Shown here in pieces: positions 54,330-64,000 of a DNA stretch of 64,000 nucleotides. Every line of letters begins with the position of its first letter. Position 1 is the first letter of the stretch. This DNA is from Scatophagus argus. Taxonomy: Eukaryota; Chordata; Actinopteri; Scatophagidae. The notes below the pieces were generated by a model, which saw only the letters and a list, made by a program, of their open reading frames with translations, was not told the origin of the DNA and did no database searches. The stretch covers positions 3,720,001-3,784,000 of the forward strand of contig NC_058506.1 of NCBI RefSeq assembly GCF_020382885.2, given 5' to 3'. The translations under genes and the position numbers were made by a program.

Positions 54330-56165
54330 CTTGTTTTAACACATGGGCCTGTGAGGTGAAGTAAACTTCTGATGTCATTACCATAATGATTGCGGCCCGC
54401 ATTAGCATGTGACTAATTGTTTACACGTCTCTGGCCGTGAGAAGCAGGCAGAAGCTGAGCAAAGGTGCAAATCTCCAAGGTATCAAATGAGAGATGGACT
54501 CCATGACTGAAAATTTGAAACCCACTTTTCAAAGATGAATGAATTTTTACACTTTGTCTATTGTATCTTCAAGTCTTTGTCCCTATTTCATCTCTCTGTG
54601 TTTTTCTCCTTCCCTTTATGAGAATTTTGGTTTATTTATGAAATATTTACATAAGTAGTCCTGACAGTCATACTTGTTTTAGCACAAGCTGGGATGTATA
54701 ACTGCTGTTACCAAACATAAACTTCAGTTTTATAGAGATCATTAACCCACTTCTCTGCGTGTCAACACAGTATCGGTGACTGCTTCAGTGAACCTTCCAA
54801 TGTACTTTGCCTATGGGTTCCATAAAACTATCCTTGGACCGCAATTTTCATATTTCATGGAATGGAAAGGACACTTCGGGTAATGGGTGTGTAGTTCTGA
54901 CGATAAAGAAATCCAGGGAAACTTTACTATCGCAAACTGACATAGGGTTGTCTAAAAAATAAATCACCAGAAGTTAAGATTTGGTTGTAGTGACTTTATT
55001 GTCCACCTCAACGAAAATTTGACTTTGGCTTTACTCAAAGTACAGCAAAGGTGCATACAATGCACAGAATCTGAAAGCATATACTGAAAATCTTCCAATT
55101 TCTTCCCTATATCTGTTGAAACTTTGCATCTGGGCCAACAGCACAAGCCCAATACTAGCAGAATGCCTTAACTCGACACCTTGAAATCTGACCTGCATGC
55201 ATTTAAGCATTTGCTAGCAGTAAAATCTCACAGACAGGTGTGACATGGGTTAGACAGACCCTCCAAACAAAGCAAATTTGGTGTGCTCTCAAACTGCTGT
55301 TGATTGTAGCCCTGCAGGATATATCAGTTCACTGTGAATGGTCTCTGTTTGTTAAATTGTGTTCACAGCAGATAGAATAGTTTCAATGTCCCAGTCACAT
55401 CAGAATAACTCACAGAAATCTCAAAACAACAAACAGGCCTAAGCATTAGAGTGATATATCACTGGATGGAAATATTATATAAACAGTGACTTAACAGAGT
55501 TTGATCAGTTGAAGTTGATAGTGTATTGTGCAAAATAAAAGCCAAATGCAGTGTTTTGGCCTGTTATTTGACTTGTTCAAAAAACTGATTTATTGATAGA
55601 AGTTTAATAATACACAGGACTGACTGTGTCTTTATTACTGTCACCGCCTTTCATAGAACCATTGTCTTATTAAAATAAAACAAAGTACACATCTTCTAGA
55701 GCAACACAATGATAGTGCAGCAAACGATGCAGCAACCTGTAATTGTTTTTAATATCACCTCATCCAGTCAGCAGCATACAGAGCCAAATTTGAATTAAGT
55801 TTATTTGTGGGGATGGGGCTGTTTAAAGAGCTGGGGGAGGGGTGGGGGGGTTAGCCTGCTTAAGCATAGTGTACTCTTTAGTTTCTTTGCAACAGAAGTA
55901 GATAAATGTATTTGTGTTAAAATACTTACTGAAGCTCATTGCTGAGAGCATGTTGCCTCTTTAATGTGATGTATTTCCTGCTGAAACAGGATGTTGGGCT
56001 GTCTAGAATGCAGGGAGGGATCATTTGAAAGTGCAGAATTAAGCACAGAAGAAAGACATATTAATATTTGATCTGTGGTGGTTTTCAGGGAGGAGATTCA
56101 TATTTAGGCATAATATAGTATAGATCATCATAATCATATGGGAATGGTCCAAACATTTTAATCAT
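54330..56165. other. Intergenic; nothing recognised
   Basis: AT-rich single-copy-looking sequence. A G-rich patch (GGGGGAGGGGTGGGGGGG) lies at about 55832-55850. Confidence 0.4.
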
Positions 56166-56170
56166 GACAC

Positions 56171-56307
56171 TCTAAAGACATGTCTTTAGACTCTCTAAAG
56201 ACACAGAATGTATACACAGAATATATATCTATATATATATCCATATATATATATAGATATATATATGTGTGTGTGTGTATACATCTATACACACACACAC
56301 ACACACA
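56171..56307. repeat. Palindromic patch: 20-bp palindrome, (AT)n and a GT/CA hairpin
   Basis: 56171-56190 (TCTAAAGACATGTCTTTAGA) is a perfect palindrome, and half of it is repeated just after. Then come self-complementary AT runs (56221-56266). Next, (GT)6-ATA at 56267-56281 faces its exact complement at 56286-56300 across the loop CATC. Confidence 0.95.
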
Positions 56308-56999
56308 TTTGAAAACATGAAGAATCAGCGGGTCTACACATAAATATTCGTGTTTTTGCTCAGCCAGGGAAGTGAAGTGAGAAAGACTGTGTGTTTGTTA
56401 TCATTCACTCGGGCACAGAATGAATGTATCCGTGCTGAGACATCTGCTGTTACTTCAGCACAAAGCTGGAGCGCCACCGTGGTTGTTCCCAGTGGAGTCA
56501 CGTTTGGACTACACACTCACAATGGAGCAAGGGAACAGAGACAACACACATGCTAGGAGCTATACGCTACCCACGACTGACCTGTCGCCATTTTCCCAAG
56601 CTAAAATACAAAGAACTTGCTTGGGGGAGCACACACCCCTCTGTCAGTTCTCTACCAATACACACGCCACATTTTCGTTTACCATTCGTGTTAAAGGCAC
56701 ATGAATGGCTTTGCTTTCAACAAATAACAGAAGTACTGTTCGAATGTATCAAAATGCAGCATTTCTGGAGCTGTGCACCACGAGATAGGCAGATTTTAAG
56801 ACATTTTTACCTCGCTTAACCAGATGACTGCACAGACGAACAAATAGCTCGTCATATTTGTTGACTGACGTGTGACGTATCCACACAGGTAAGAGCACAG
56901 ATTTGAAATCGTGTTGCTGGCCGATGTGTCGCCCAATCAACGGGCAGCAGAGGTGGGACATAGCCACGTCAATCACGCAGGAACTATAACGGTTTTAAT

Positions 57000-57189
57000 A
57001 GGGAGGGAGGGGGAGAATCCAATCCGGTTTGAGCTAGTTTTTCTTCCAATGGAACATTAACGTCTCGCTCCGCTGTGTTAGACTGTACTGGCACAGCTTT
57101 ATCTTTAATATACCACTGTATTTTCTCCTGTATTGAGTAATATTTAGCTCATTTTTCTTCTTTAAAAACACCCCACACACAAACCAACC
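57000..57189 (+). promoter_or_regulatory. hmgn1: hmgn promoter region and 5' UTR (approximate)
   Basis: A G-rich run (GGGAGGGAGGGGGAG) at 57001-57015 is followed by CCAAT elements at 57019-57023 and 57046-57050. No TATA box is evident. The start site is not determined, and the ATG is at 57190. Confidence 0.35.
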
Positions 57190-59391
57190 ATGCCTAAAAG
57201 GAACACAGTGAGTACCCGACATGTTTCATGCATTCAGTAATACAGCATTTATAACCCCCAACTGCAATTTGTAAAATGGGCTTCTAACCGCTGACGGTCA
57301 GAGTGGTTTAAATGTTGCTATAAATGTCCGCGTTCTGTTCCGAGTGAGTGTCAACAACGCTGCGTCGTGCAGCCAAGAGTTTAGTTGGTATGTGCGGTCT
57401 GTTATGATTTTCTGAAGTGCACGATTCTTGGTTTTATCTCTTTCGTGCAGTGATTATCTTTGTGTCAATGATTTTCCGAGTGCCGGGTTTTTTTCTCGCA
57501 GGACTGTGACATGCACAATTGTAATTTTGTATAACGTTTAATGCATTTACTTGCAATGTTGGACAACGCTGGGTCGTTTTCGCTGTCGAAGGATCGCTTT
57601 TTCTGCAAAGAAAGTTGGCGGCATATTGATTGTTTCCTATGAGGGTAGTCACGTTGTACACCAAAGTTTCTCTCAGAGATCCTTCGCATAATAACCAGTA
57701 ACTGCGTGTAATTTGGTGGGAGTTTGTTTGTAATGTTATGTTACGTTTGTTCTGTTATATATCTTGTGCAACAAAAACTCTTTGTATAACGACTCTCTTT
57801 CATAAACCGAGCGTGCATGTGTGGTTTTATTTATACATGGCTGCTCCTATTTTCCCTGGCGAAATGCATTTATTGCAAGGCGTTCGTCGTGTTAGCCGAG
57901 TGTGTTTCTGTGTATTGTCGGCTCAGGCCAGTCGTAGGTTATGCAATGGCGAGCCTCCGTCAGCAAAGCGCTGCTCTTGTTGCTGGGGGTTCTAGTAGAT
58001 TCTGCTACCAGATCGACGGATCGTCGCTGAGCATTTCGGAGTGACTCTTTTCAAATTCATGGCGGGAACACTACACTGCTCGGTTTTCTCCGTACACTAG
58101 CAATCCCATTTATTACTAATGAATGGATGTGTCGGGAGGGGGCGGAGCCCGCCCCCTCCTCCGCCGGAGTTACAGTAAGCAAGTCACTTGCAGGAGGTGG
58201 GAGAGCACGATCACGGGACGATGTATAAACTACTTTATGATGTTATATTATGACGTGAAAGTAAGGTTTATATATTTAATGTTCTTGTTTTATTATTCTT
58301 GTGCCAAAAAGTAGTTCCACAAAGATTTTGATATACTGATATGTAACATGCAATTTTCCTAACTGATAGGACTGTAAACACGCTGACTAACGAGCGTGTC
58401 TTACTCATGGCTTTAAAGAGAACTGGTGTTTATATGCACTGATCGCTATTGTGCAAGATTGCAAAACAAACCTCAGCCAATCACAGTGTTTGGGCTCCAC
58501 CAAAAAATATATGAAGCTGGATGTGCAGCCATAGGCTGATGATTTTTCCTGGAAACGCCCCCTTTTGAGTTACATAACTAATACTAACAGCCCATACCCC
58601 ACTCCCCACCACCGGTTAAGCCCACCATAGTCACAATAAAATGCAGTTATCTCAACCCATGTTTATTTATTCATTTATTTTTCCTTCACAGGCAGCTGCA
58701 GGAGGTGACTCAGCGGTAAGGAATAATCAGACTAACATATTTTAGACTATCTGTTTTTTATTCATTTTCAAAATAATGGAACAGTTAGTCTACCACCCAC
58801 CAGGGGTCAGTAACCTCCCTGTAGTGAGAGCCACTGGCTGACATTTTCAAAGTAATTACCCTGTCTTTTCCCTCTCTCTGCAGCCCAAGAGGAGATCGCT
58901 CAGGTTGAAAGATGTAAGTAGAGAAAAGCCCAGACTGTCACAGACAATATGCGTGCTGTTAACTGTATTTTTTAGTGCAGACAACTAATTATTTCCTTTG
59001 TCCCCACAGAGACCTGCACCTCCAAAGCCAGAGGCCAAACCTAAGCCAAAGGTGCGACTTATTACAATTACTTCTGATTAGGCTTATTTATTAGCGTTTC
59101 AAATATTGAAAGAGTGACTAATGTGGTCAGTGTTGTTATTTGTAGAAGGGACCTGCTAAGCCTAAGAAAACCAAGGAGGTGGAGAAGGCCAAGCCTGAGG
59201 AGAAAGCACCAGAGGCCCCTGCTGAGAATGGCGAAGCCAAAGCTGAGGACGATGTAGGGGTCATGATATCATCACATATAAACCTGCAAAGCAAAGGTCT
59301 TATCTTTGGTGATGAAACTAACGCTCCAAAATTTGTCTTCCAGGCACCAGCTACAGACGCAGCTGAACAAAAAGACGAGGCAGCAGAATAA
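57190..59391 (+). CDS. hmgn1: HMGN-family nucleosome-binding protein, complete, six exons
   Basis: HMGN proteins bind nucleosome cores and loosen chromatin in the nucleus. Exons are 57190-57207 (M-P-K-R-N-T), 58692-58715 (A-A-A-G-G-D-S-A), 58884-58913 (P-K-R-R-S-L-R-L-K-D), 59010-59051 (R-P-A-P-P-K-P-E-A-K-P-K-P-K), 59146-59253 and 59344-59391. All junctions are phase 0, giving 89 residues. The order fits the family: M-P-K-R start, R-R-S-x-R-L core, P-A-P-P-K-P-E-x-K-P-K-K domain, then the acidic C-terminal domain with P-A-E-N-G-E-A-K. The name hmgn1 follows from synteny with human 21q22. The nucleosome-binding domain looks as much like HMGN2, so the paralogue is not settled. Confidence 0.9.
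58136..58158. repeat. GC-box hairpin in hmgn intron 1
   Basis: 58136-58145 (GAGGGGGCGG) and 58149-58158 (CCGCCCCCTC) are perfect 10-bp arms around the loop AGC, giving two opposed Sp/KLF-type GC boxes about 0.95 kb after the start codon. Confidence 0.85.
58884..58913 (+). CDS. hmgn1: hmgn exon 3: core of nucleosome-binding domain
   Basis: 30 nt between CTGCAG and GTAAGT. It reads P-K-R-R-S-L-R-L-K-D, whereas family members usually read R-R-S-A-R-L-S-A. The arginines and first serine that contact or regulate nucleosome binding are kept, but the second serine is replaced by lysine. Confidence 0.92.
59254..59343 (+). other. hmgn1: Stop-free 90-nt hmgn intron 5
   Basis: The segment starts GTAGGG and ends TTCCAG, so it has intron ends, but it is exactly 30 codons long, in frame with both flanking exons and free of stops. 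Its coding sense is hydrophobic/mixed (G-V-M-I-S-S-H-I-N-L ...) and unlike the acidic HMGN tail. Splicing is therefore the likely default, with retention possible. Confidence 0.75.
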
Positions 59392-60355
59392 CATCTCTCA
59401 AACCATGTCTTTTACCAGTACTCCCTGTACCTCTTTTCTTGTACAATTCAGGGGAATATTTTTATCAACTATTTTCTAAATACAGGTTTTTTAGTAGTTT
59501 GATTGTAGAGAACACTTTTTTTTAATGAAAGAAAAAAGTCAATTTGGAGACGGGAATTTCATCACATCCCACAATTTTGCATCGCCATAAAAATTGAGGT
59601 CATTGTTGTTACTGTCGGTGGATTTCATTTCAGTTTTAAATGTGAAGGAGGGGAGGGAGAGGGACAGGTTACTCTGTCAACACGCAAGCACGACATTCAC
59701 AGGAGCTGGGTCAACAACCGCAAGAGCTTGCCTGCGTGGATTACATTCCATATGCTTTATAAGGGACAGTGTATGTAATCTGTGCTGGGGTGGGAATGGA
59801 CTGAGTCACAGGGCAACTCATTGTTTTCTTGTTTATACTGAAGAACAGTGTTTTAGAATGTTTGTAAGCTTTGTTCCTATATGTTAACTCTTGTACTCAT
59901 GCAGTTTTCTTAACGAATCTGATCAATAAAGCTAAAATACCTACAGTAGTACTGGAGCTCTCCCTATCAGAACTTTGCATCGCGTGTGTTGGTTGTATCT
60001 CTGTTCTGTGATAGCATCGCAATAAATTTGTATAGCTGCTGTGAAAAAAAGGTTTTCAATCTTTCTATATGCAGTGTGTAATGGTACATTGTAAGGATGG
60101 TAAAAATGGAATTTGTTTTCTTATCCAAGCTAATAAGGTGTGTTACCAATAAAAAAAACTGTTAAGACTGGCTTAAAATCCAGCACACAAACTGTACTTT
60201 TATTTGAGATGTCAAATGCATACCAGCAGTAGCAATATTCATGTGAGTTTTAGCTATCTGTATCAAGTACAAGTGTGCAGTTTCTTTATTTGTTTATAGA
60301 TGTACCTGTGTAATGATTGTTATCAACAAACCAATAAAACTTGGTTGGTAGTTGT
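59392..60355 (+). other. hmgn1: hmgn 3' UTR with three candidate poly(A) signals
   Basis: AATAAA occurs at 59925-59930, 60148-60153 and 60333-60338, giving UTRs of about 0.55, 0.78 and 0.96 kb. HMGN messages typically have long 3' UTRs compared with their coding part. Confidence 0.6.
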
Positions 60356-60359
60356 TATG

Positions 60360-62250
60360 CTGTTTCATTCTGAAAAGTTGGTTAATTATTAAAGTTGCAG
60401 ATGGAGGTGTGTAGAGACATGAACTGTTAACTAAAAGGCACACGTTTAAAATGATGCATTTAATGGAAATCTCACTAATGAGGCTTTGTGAAAAATACTG
60501 CAGTGCCTGTAAATGTCAAATATACTGTAGAACTGTTTGAACACTGAATGATCACGTGGTTTTAGAATGCAATAAGATGAAGGCAATTTTGCTAAAGGGA
60601 GTCAAAAAAATACCAAAGGGTGTTAGCAGAAACATCTAATTCATTGGAAAAATATGTGCTAACATGTTATACAAAATTATGCCTTTTGGTCCAGGTATAC
60701 TAAAAAAGTGTGCAGGTGAAGAGGACAGGTTCAAAGAAAATGCTCAGATTAACGTGGCGAAAAAAGACAACAGAAAGTAATAATCAATACTTAATTTTGG
60801 AGAAATGCAAGCAGCGTCTTGTTTAACTCTTAATATAAAAATGTTTGTAATGTGATGTTTTTGGTCACCTGTGGAGCCACTCATAGTTTTACAAGCTGTG
60901 TCCCAATGAAAGCAGATGAAAGTTTCAGCACCATGGACAGCTTCTCATTGGACCACTGCTTCAACAGCTGTTCTGCTTCTCTGCGTTGCCTTTTACTTTT
61001 TCTCACCATCGTGATGTATTTCCACCAATTTTCGCTACATTATATATACCCTCATTTAGTAAACAAACCAATAACGTGCACCCAAACACATCTTTGATGT
61101 AGTAATGGTCCAACTCTGCTGTGGCTGGGAAAGATTCACTTTATCATATCCACACAGTACACAAATGTCTCTGTTTCATTCATATTTTCTGTGTATCAAA
61201 TAAACTAATTGCTTATATTGCTAAAATTCCAACTGCCTATGTAAGTTTATGCTACAGCTAATGAAAACTAATATAACGAATGCGCCACTGGTGAATTTGA
61301 AGAAGGGAAGGATCACTTTAAACTGGAGTAACAAAAATATCCATAGCCCACATGGAAAACTAAAAACTATCACCTCCCAATAACAGTAAATATTTTTGTA
61401 TTTTTTTTCCCCTATCCAGGCTATTACTCGAAAATATTTAATTCTTGTGTTTATGTATTTATTTGTGTCCTATGTACTTAAATTTATAATTAGGATTTAG
61501 CAGTCTTTCCCCAAAAGACTCCAGAGTGAAATCACATCCGGTAAAAACCGTGTTGGATGCGTTCTATTTGCAACATTGAGCATTTCACGCCTAACAAGAC
61601 CGTAGCTTTATGCCTATAGGCAGCAGTAAGACAGTATTGTGTATACAGCTTTCAAAATTGGACAAAAGCTCTGGGCAGCCATCTTGGTTTGCAAACTTGG
61701 TTTGCTTTCTGAGGTTGACCGAGTAGACGAGTAGGAATTCCAACTTCGGGGCCTTCTGCTTGTCGCTTCCAGCTTTGGAAGTTGAAAAACAACTCGGAAA
61801 ACGACTTATGAGTACAAATTGAATGCAGCATTATCACTAGTAAACCAAGTTAAAAAAATCTCTACATTTCCTTGCTGAACTAACCTTAAGCATCACATCT
61901 AAATGCCTAATCCTAACTGTTACCCTTAATCTAATTCTAAACTAACCCTTAAAACCATCTCTTAATCTTCAAATAGTCCTTGAGTATTTGAGGACCAGTT
62001 AAAACATCTCACAAAGTGAAAACAATACCAGCCTCTCTGAAGCAGCTGGTAAAAATGTGCACTTATCCTTTAGCCACTGATGTGACATGAGCACACATTC
62101 TCCTTCCAGCTTAAGGGAGGTTTATGCGTCTTCAGTGCATAAACATTTTAGGGCATTTTCAGAACCGGCTGAGGCAAGCCACAAAATCTCACAGTAACAG
62201 GCTGTTGAACCACTGCCAGTTTACAGATAAACATAAACCACACAAATGAA
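60360..62250. other. Intergenic between hmgn and slc37a4 (tail-to-tail)
   Basis: No gene was recognised. A repeat-like segment lies at about 61655-61860 (words such as GGAATTCCAACTTCGGGGCC and AACTCGGAAAACGACTT), and the TAACCCT-like fragment listed separately follows it. Confidence 0.45.
61870..62025 (-). repeat. CTAACCCTTAAAACC-type repeat, opposite-orientation relative of the 53.1-kb copy
   Basis: Words CTAATCCTAACTGTTACCC, AACTAACCCTTAAAACC and GAGGACCAG read as the diverged reverse complement of the GGTTAGG/GTGAGGAC element at 53.1 kb. Confidence 0.4.
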
Positions 62251-63198
62251 TCTGCACATTTATTAGATGTCCTTAACCCTTTCGGGTCCATTGTACAATT
62301 CCAGTAAGATGTAGAGCATAGACCCATAATTATTGGAGTTGGCAAATCTCACAGGTATATGAATAATTCAGTATGGTAACTGCCATACAAAACTACAGTG
62401 GCTTTGACAAAACACCTGTGGCAAACGTTTGATGTTAATCAGTTTGTAAAAACATGTCAGATCATAAAAGCTGACATGGCCTAAGACGTCTGCATCCATC
62501 TTATATTCTGTATCATGTAGAAGAGAACTGCATATAAAAATAACATGATCTTCAGTTATTTCATTTCAGTGACATTAAGACCTATGATATTTTTACAAAT
62601 ACTTGAATTGGTAAAATGGCCATGACACATGGTACCACATTTGTGCTAATACCTAGACAAATACTTTTCTAGAATATTTAGGCCCATCAGTTCACATTCT
62701 ATATGTTAAATACAACTGACCTCACCTGAAGGCAAGGTGTGCAATGAACAGCACACATCCGCTTTATCCGGACAAAACCAACTTTACATATTTTCATGTC
62801 CACCTTCTTGTTTGCATACAGCTGTCATAAAGCAACTTTAAATATTTCAACAGGATTAAGTGGAAGCACTAAAGTGACAGCTTGTGATTTGCAATTATCA
62901 TCCATCTTTGTGCAGATGAATGTGAGGAAAAAACTCAATATAGTATGTCTGAAAAAAGTACCTGATTGTAAATTTACGTTGTATAATGACCCGCACCCAC
63001 CCTGAGCATTTACATCAACCCAGTCAATCAGTAAAAAACACATCTGAGTTTAGTCTGTTTGACAGCGTTTTTGTTTGGTCAAATTTGAGTTGTATTAATG
63101 TGCAGTATTCTGTATACAGAGCTGTCGACAGTGCAAGATCACAGTCCATCTAGTCACATAACAGGACATCGACAGTTGGTTCTTTCCAGGAAGATTCA

Positions 63199-63951
63199 TT
63201 AGTCCATTTTCTTGGCAATGCGTCCCATTTTAGTGCGCATGTTGCGTACTAAGAAGAAGCAAACAGTGGTGACAGCCATTATCACCTCAGCTATCCAGAA
63301 AGCCATGTTCCAGCTGTGTCGTTTGGCAATAGTGCTGAAGGGAAGCCCGGCCATAAAAGCCCCAACTGTAACAAAAGCAAGCTTGTTTAGTCATATGAAT
63401 GAGATCAAGACTACAGTGAGTGATGTTAATCTGCAGCTTACCATTAGCCATCAGAGCTACAATAGCATGAGAGGTTCCACAAAAATTGGAAGGAGCACAT
63501 TCACTGGCTATCACCCCAAACAAGGCAATTGGTCCGTAAGAAGAAAATCCAAACATAGCACCGAGGAAGAGGATCCAGATCTGTGTAGGTCAAGATAAAA
63601 ATGTGGAACTGTGCTCTTGAAAGCTTTCCTTACATTCAGTACACAGAATGGTTATCCCCCAAAATGTATGAGCATACCTCTTTCTCTGACACACCAGTGA
63701 GGACAGAGACAGGATGAAGGACCTGGACCCAAAGAGGAGCCTCCTGAGCAAAGAAAATAAGCTCTTGTGAGATTTTCAAGACCGGCATCTTGTAGATACT
63801 TTTTACACAGTAATTACACAAATTAAGTGCAATTTACCTCTGGGATTTCAGGCGTGATGGTGACTCTGAAGAGGTACATAGACACATACATACCGCCCAT
63901 CATGGAAATGAGCAGGCCATGGCGAGGGTTGCCGTAGGTGCTCAAGCCTTG
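63199..63951 (-). CDS. slc37a4: Glucose-6-phosphate translocase (SLC37A4), last four exons; gene continues past right edge
   Basis: SLC37A4 exchanges glucose-6-phosphate for phosphate across the ER membrane, feeding glucose-6-phosphatase. Minus-strand exons are 63838-63951, 63678-63743 (66-nt cassette), 63442-63580 and 63199-63365, ending at TAA 63199-63201. Recognisable blocks are [49 protein letters not shown] and L-P-F-S-T-I-A-K. These correspond to the C-terminal membrane helices of this major-facilitator transporter and follow human SLC37A4 closely. The C-terminus A-K-K-M-D keeps the lysine-rich ER-retention style of the family. The N-terminal two thirds lie to the right. Confidence 0.95.
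63678..63743 (-). CDS. slc37a4: slc37a4 66-nt cassette exon (counterpart of mammalian alternative exon 7)
   Basis: Between CTGCTCAG-like acceptor and a GTATGC donor, phase 0 at both ends, this exon encodes 22 residues ([22 protein letters not shown]). Skipping it joins P-E-I-P-E directly to I-W-I-L-F-L-G-A, as in the common mammalian form. Including it matches the position and length of the brain-type variant exon known in human SLC37A4. Confidence 0.82.
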
Positions 63952-64000
63952 CTGGAGGAAGTCAAAAACATGATGTTTTTAACTCCATAATCCCAGTCAA

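Noticed and set aside
56420..56819. Two overlapping plus-strand frames upstream of hmgn
   Set aside because: No recognisable protein features. They lie in the 5' flank and overlap in different frames.
48300..56900. Search by eye for b3galt5, sh3bgr, lca5l or get1 exons between igsf5 and hmgn
   Set aside because: No frame or splice-linked segment resembling them was found. Very short exons cannot be excluded without a protein search.

Overview
The window is vertebrate, most likely teleost, nuclear DNA. Genes are split into short exons with GT/AG introns. Microsatellites are dense: (TG)n, (AAT)n, and long C and G runs. LINE/L2 tails and other repeats that I recognise as common in teleosts, several of them typical of percomorphs, are scattered throughout. 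There is no operon structure, no prokaryotic gene and no CRISPR array. Most open frames longer than 60 codons are chance frames. The genes were found by joining exon-sized conserved segments at splice sites.

Layout. (1) 265-5448, plus strand: the last eight coding exons of dscam (Down syndrome cell adhesion molecule), from the last fibronectin type III exon through the membrane span to the C-terminal Y-T-L-V, with a long AU-rich 3' UTR after it. The rest of the gene lies left of the window. (2) 11981-30201, minus strand: complete pcp4 (Purkinje cell protein 4, a calmodulin regulator), three coding exons for 63 residues spread over 18 kb, with a TATA-box promoter at about 30.3 kb. It is tail-to-tail with dscam. 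(3) About 30.4-41.2 kb: intergenic, mostly relics of mobile elements, including a perfect 29-bp hairpin. (4) 42340-47844, minus strand: igsf5 (JAM4-like, two Ig domains), four coding exons for 279 residues, with an unusually short cytoplasmic tail. (5) About 48.3-56.9 kb: intergenic, with a 31-base C run and a strongly palindromic patch at 56.17-56.31 kb. (6) 57190-59391, plus strand: a complete HMGN-family nucleosome-binding protein gene, six exons for 89 residues, followed by several poly(A) signals. (7) 63199-63951, minus strand: the last four exons of slc37a4 (glucose-6-phosphate translocase), including a 66-nt exon that looks like the brain-type cassette exon of mammals. The gene continues past the right edge.

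The order dscam-pcp4-igsf5-hmgn matches human 21q22.2, but B3GALT5, SH3BGR, LCA5L and WRB/GET1 are missing between igsf5 and hmgn. The next gene, slc37a4, belongs to human 11q23. The genes are not a pathway: two neural or epithelial adhesion proteins (dscam, igsf5), a neuronal calmodulin modulator (pcp4), a chromatin protein (hmgn) and an ER sugar-phosphate transporter (slc37a4).

I found no undescribed system. The observations most worth checking concern RNA processing and protein detail: a TG repeat in place of the pyrimidine tract before the last dscam exon, a stop-free in-frame 90-nt hmgn intron, a diverged HMGN core motif, an Igsf5 V domain lacking one canonical cysteine, the slc37a4 cassette exon, and the long hairpin at 37.3 kb.
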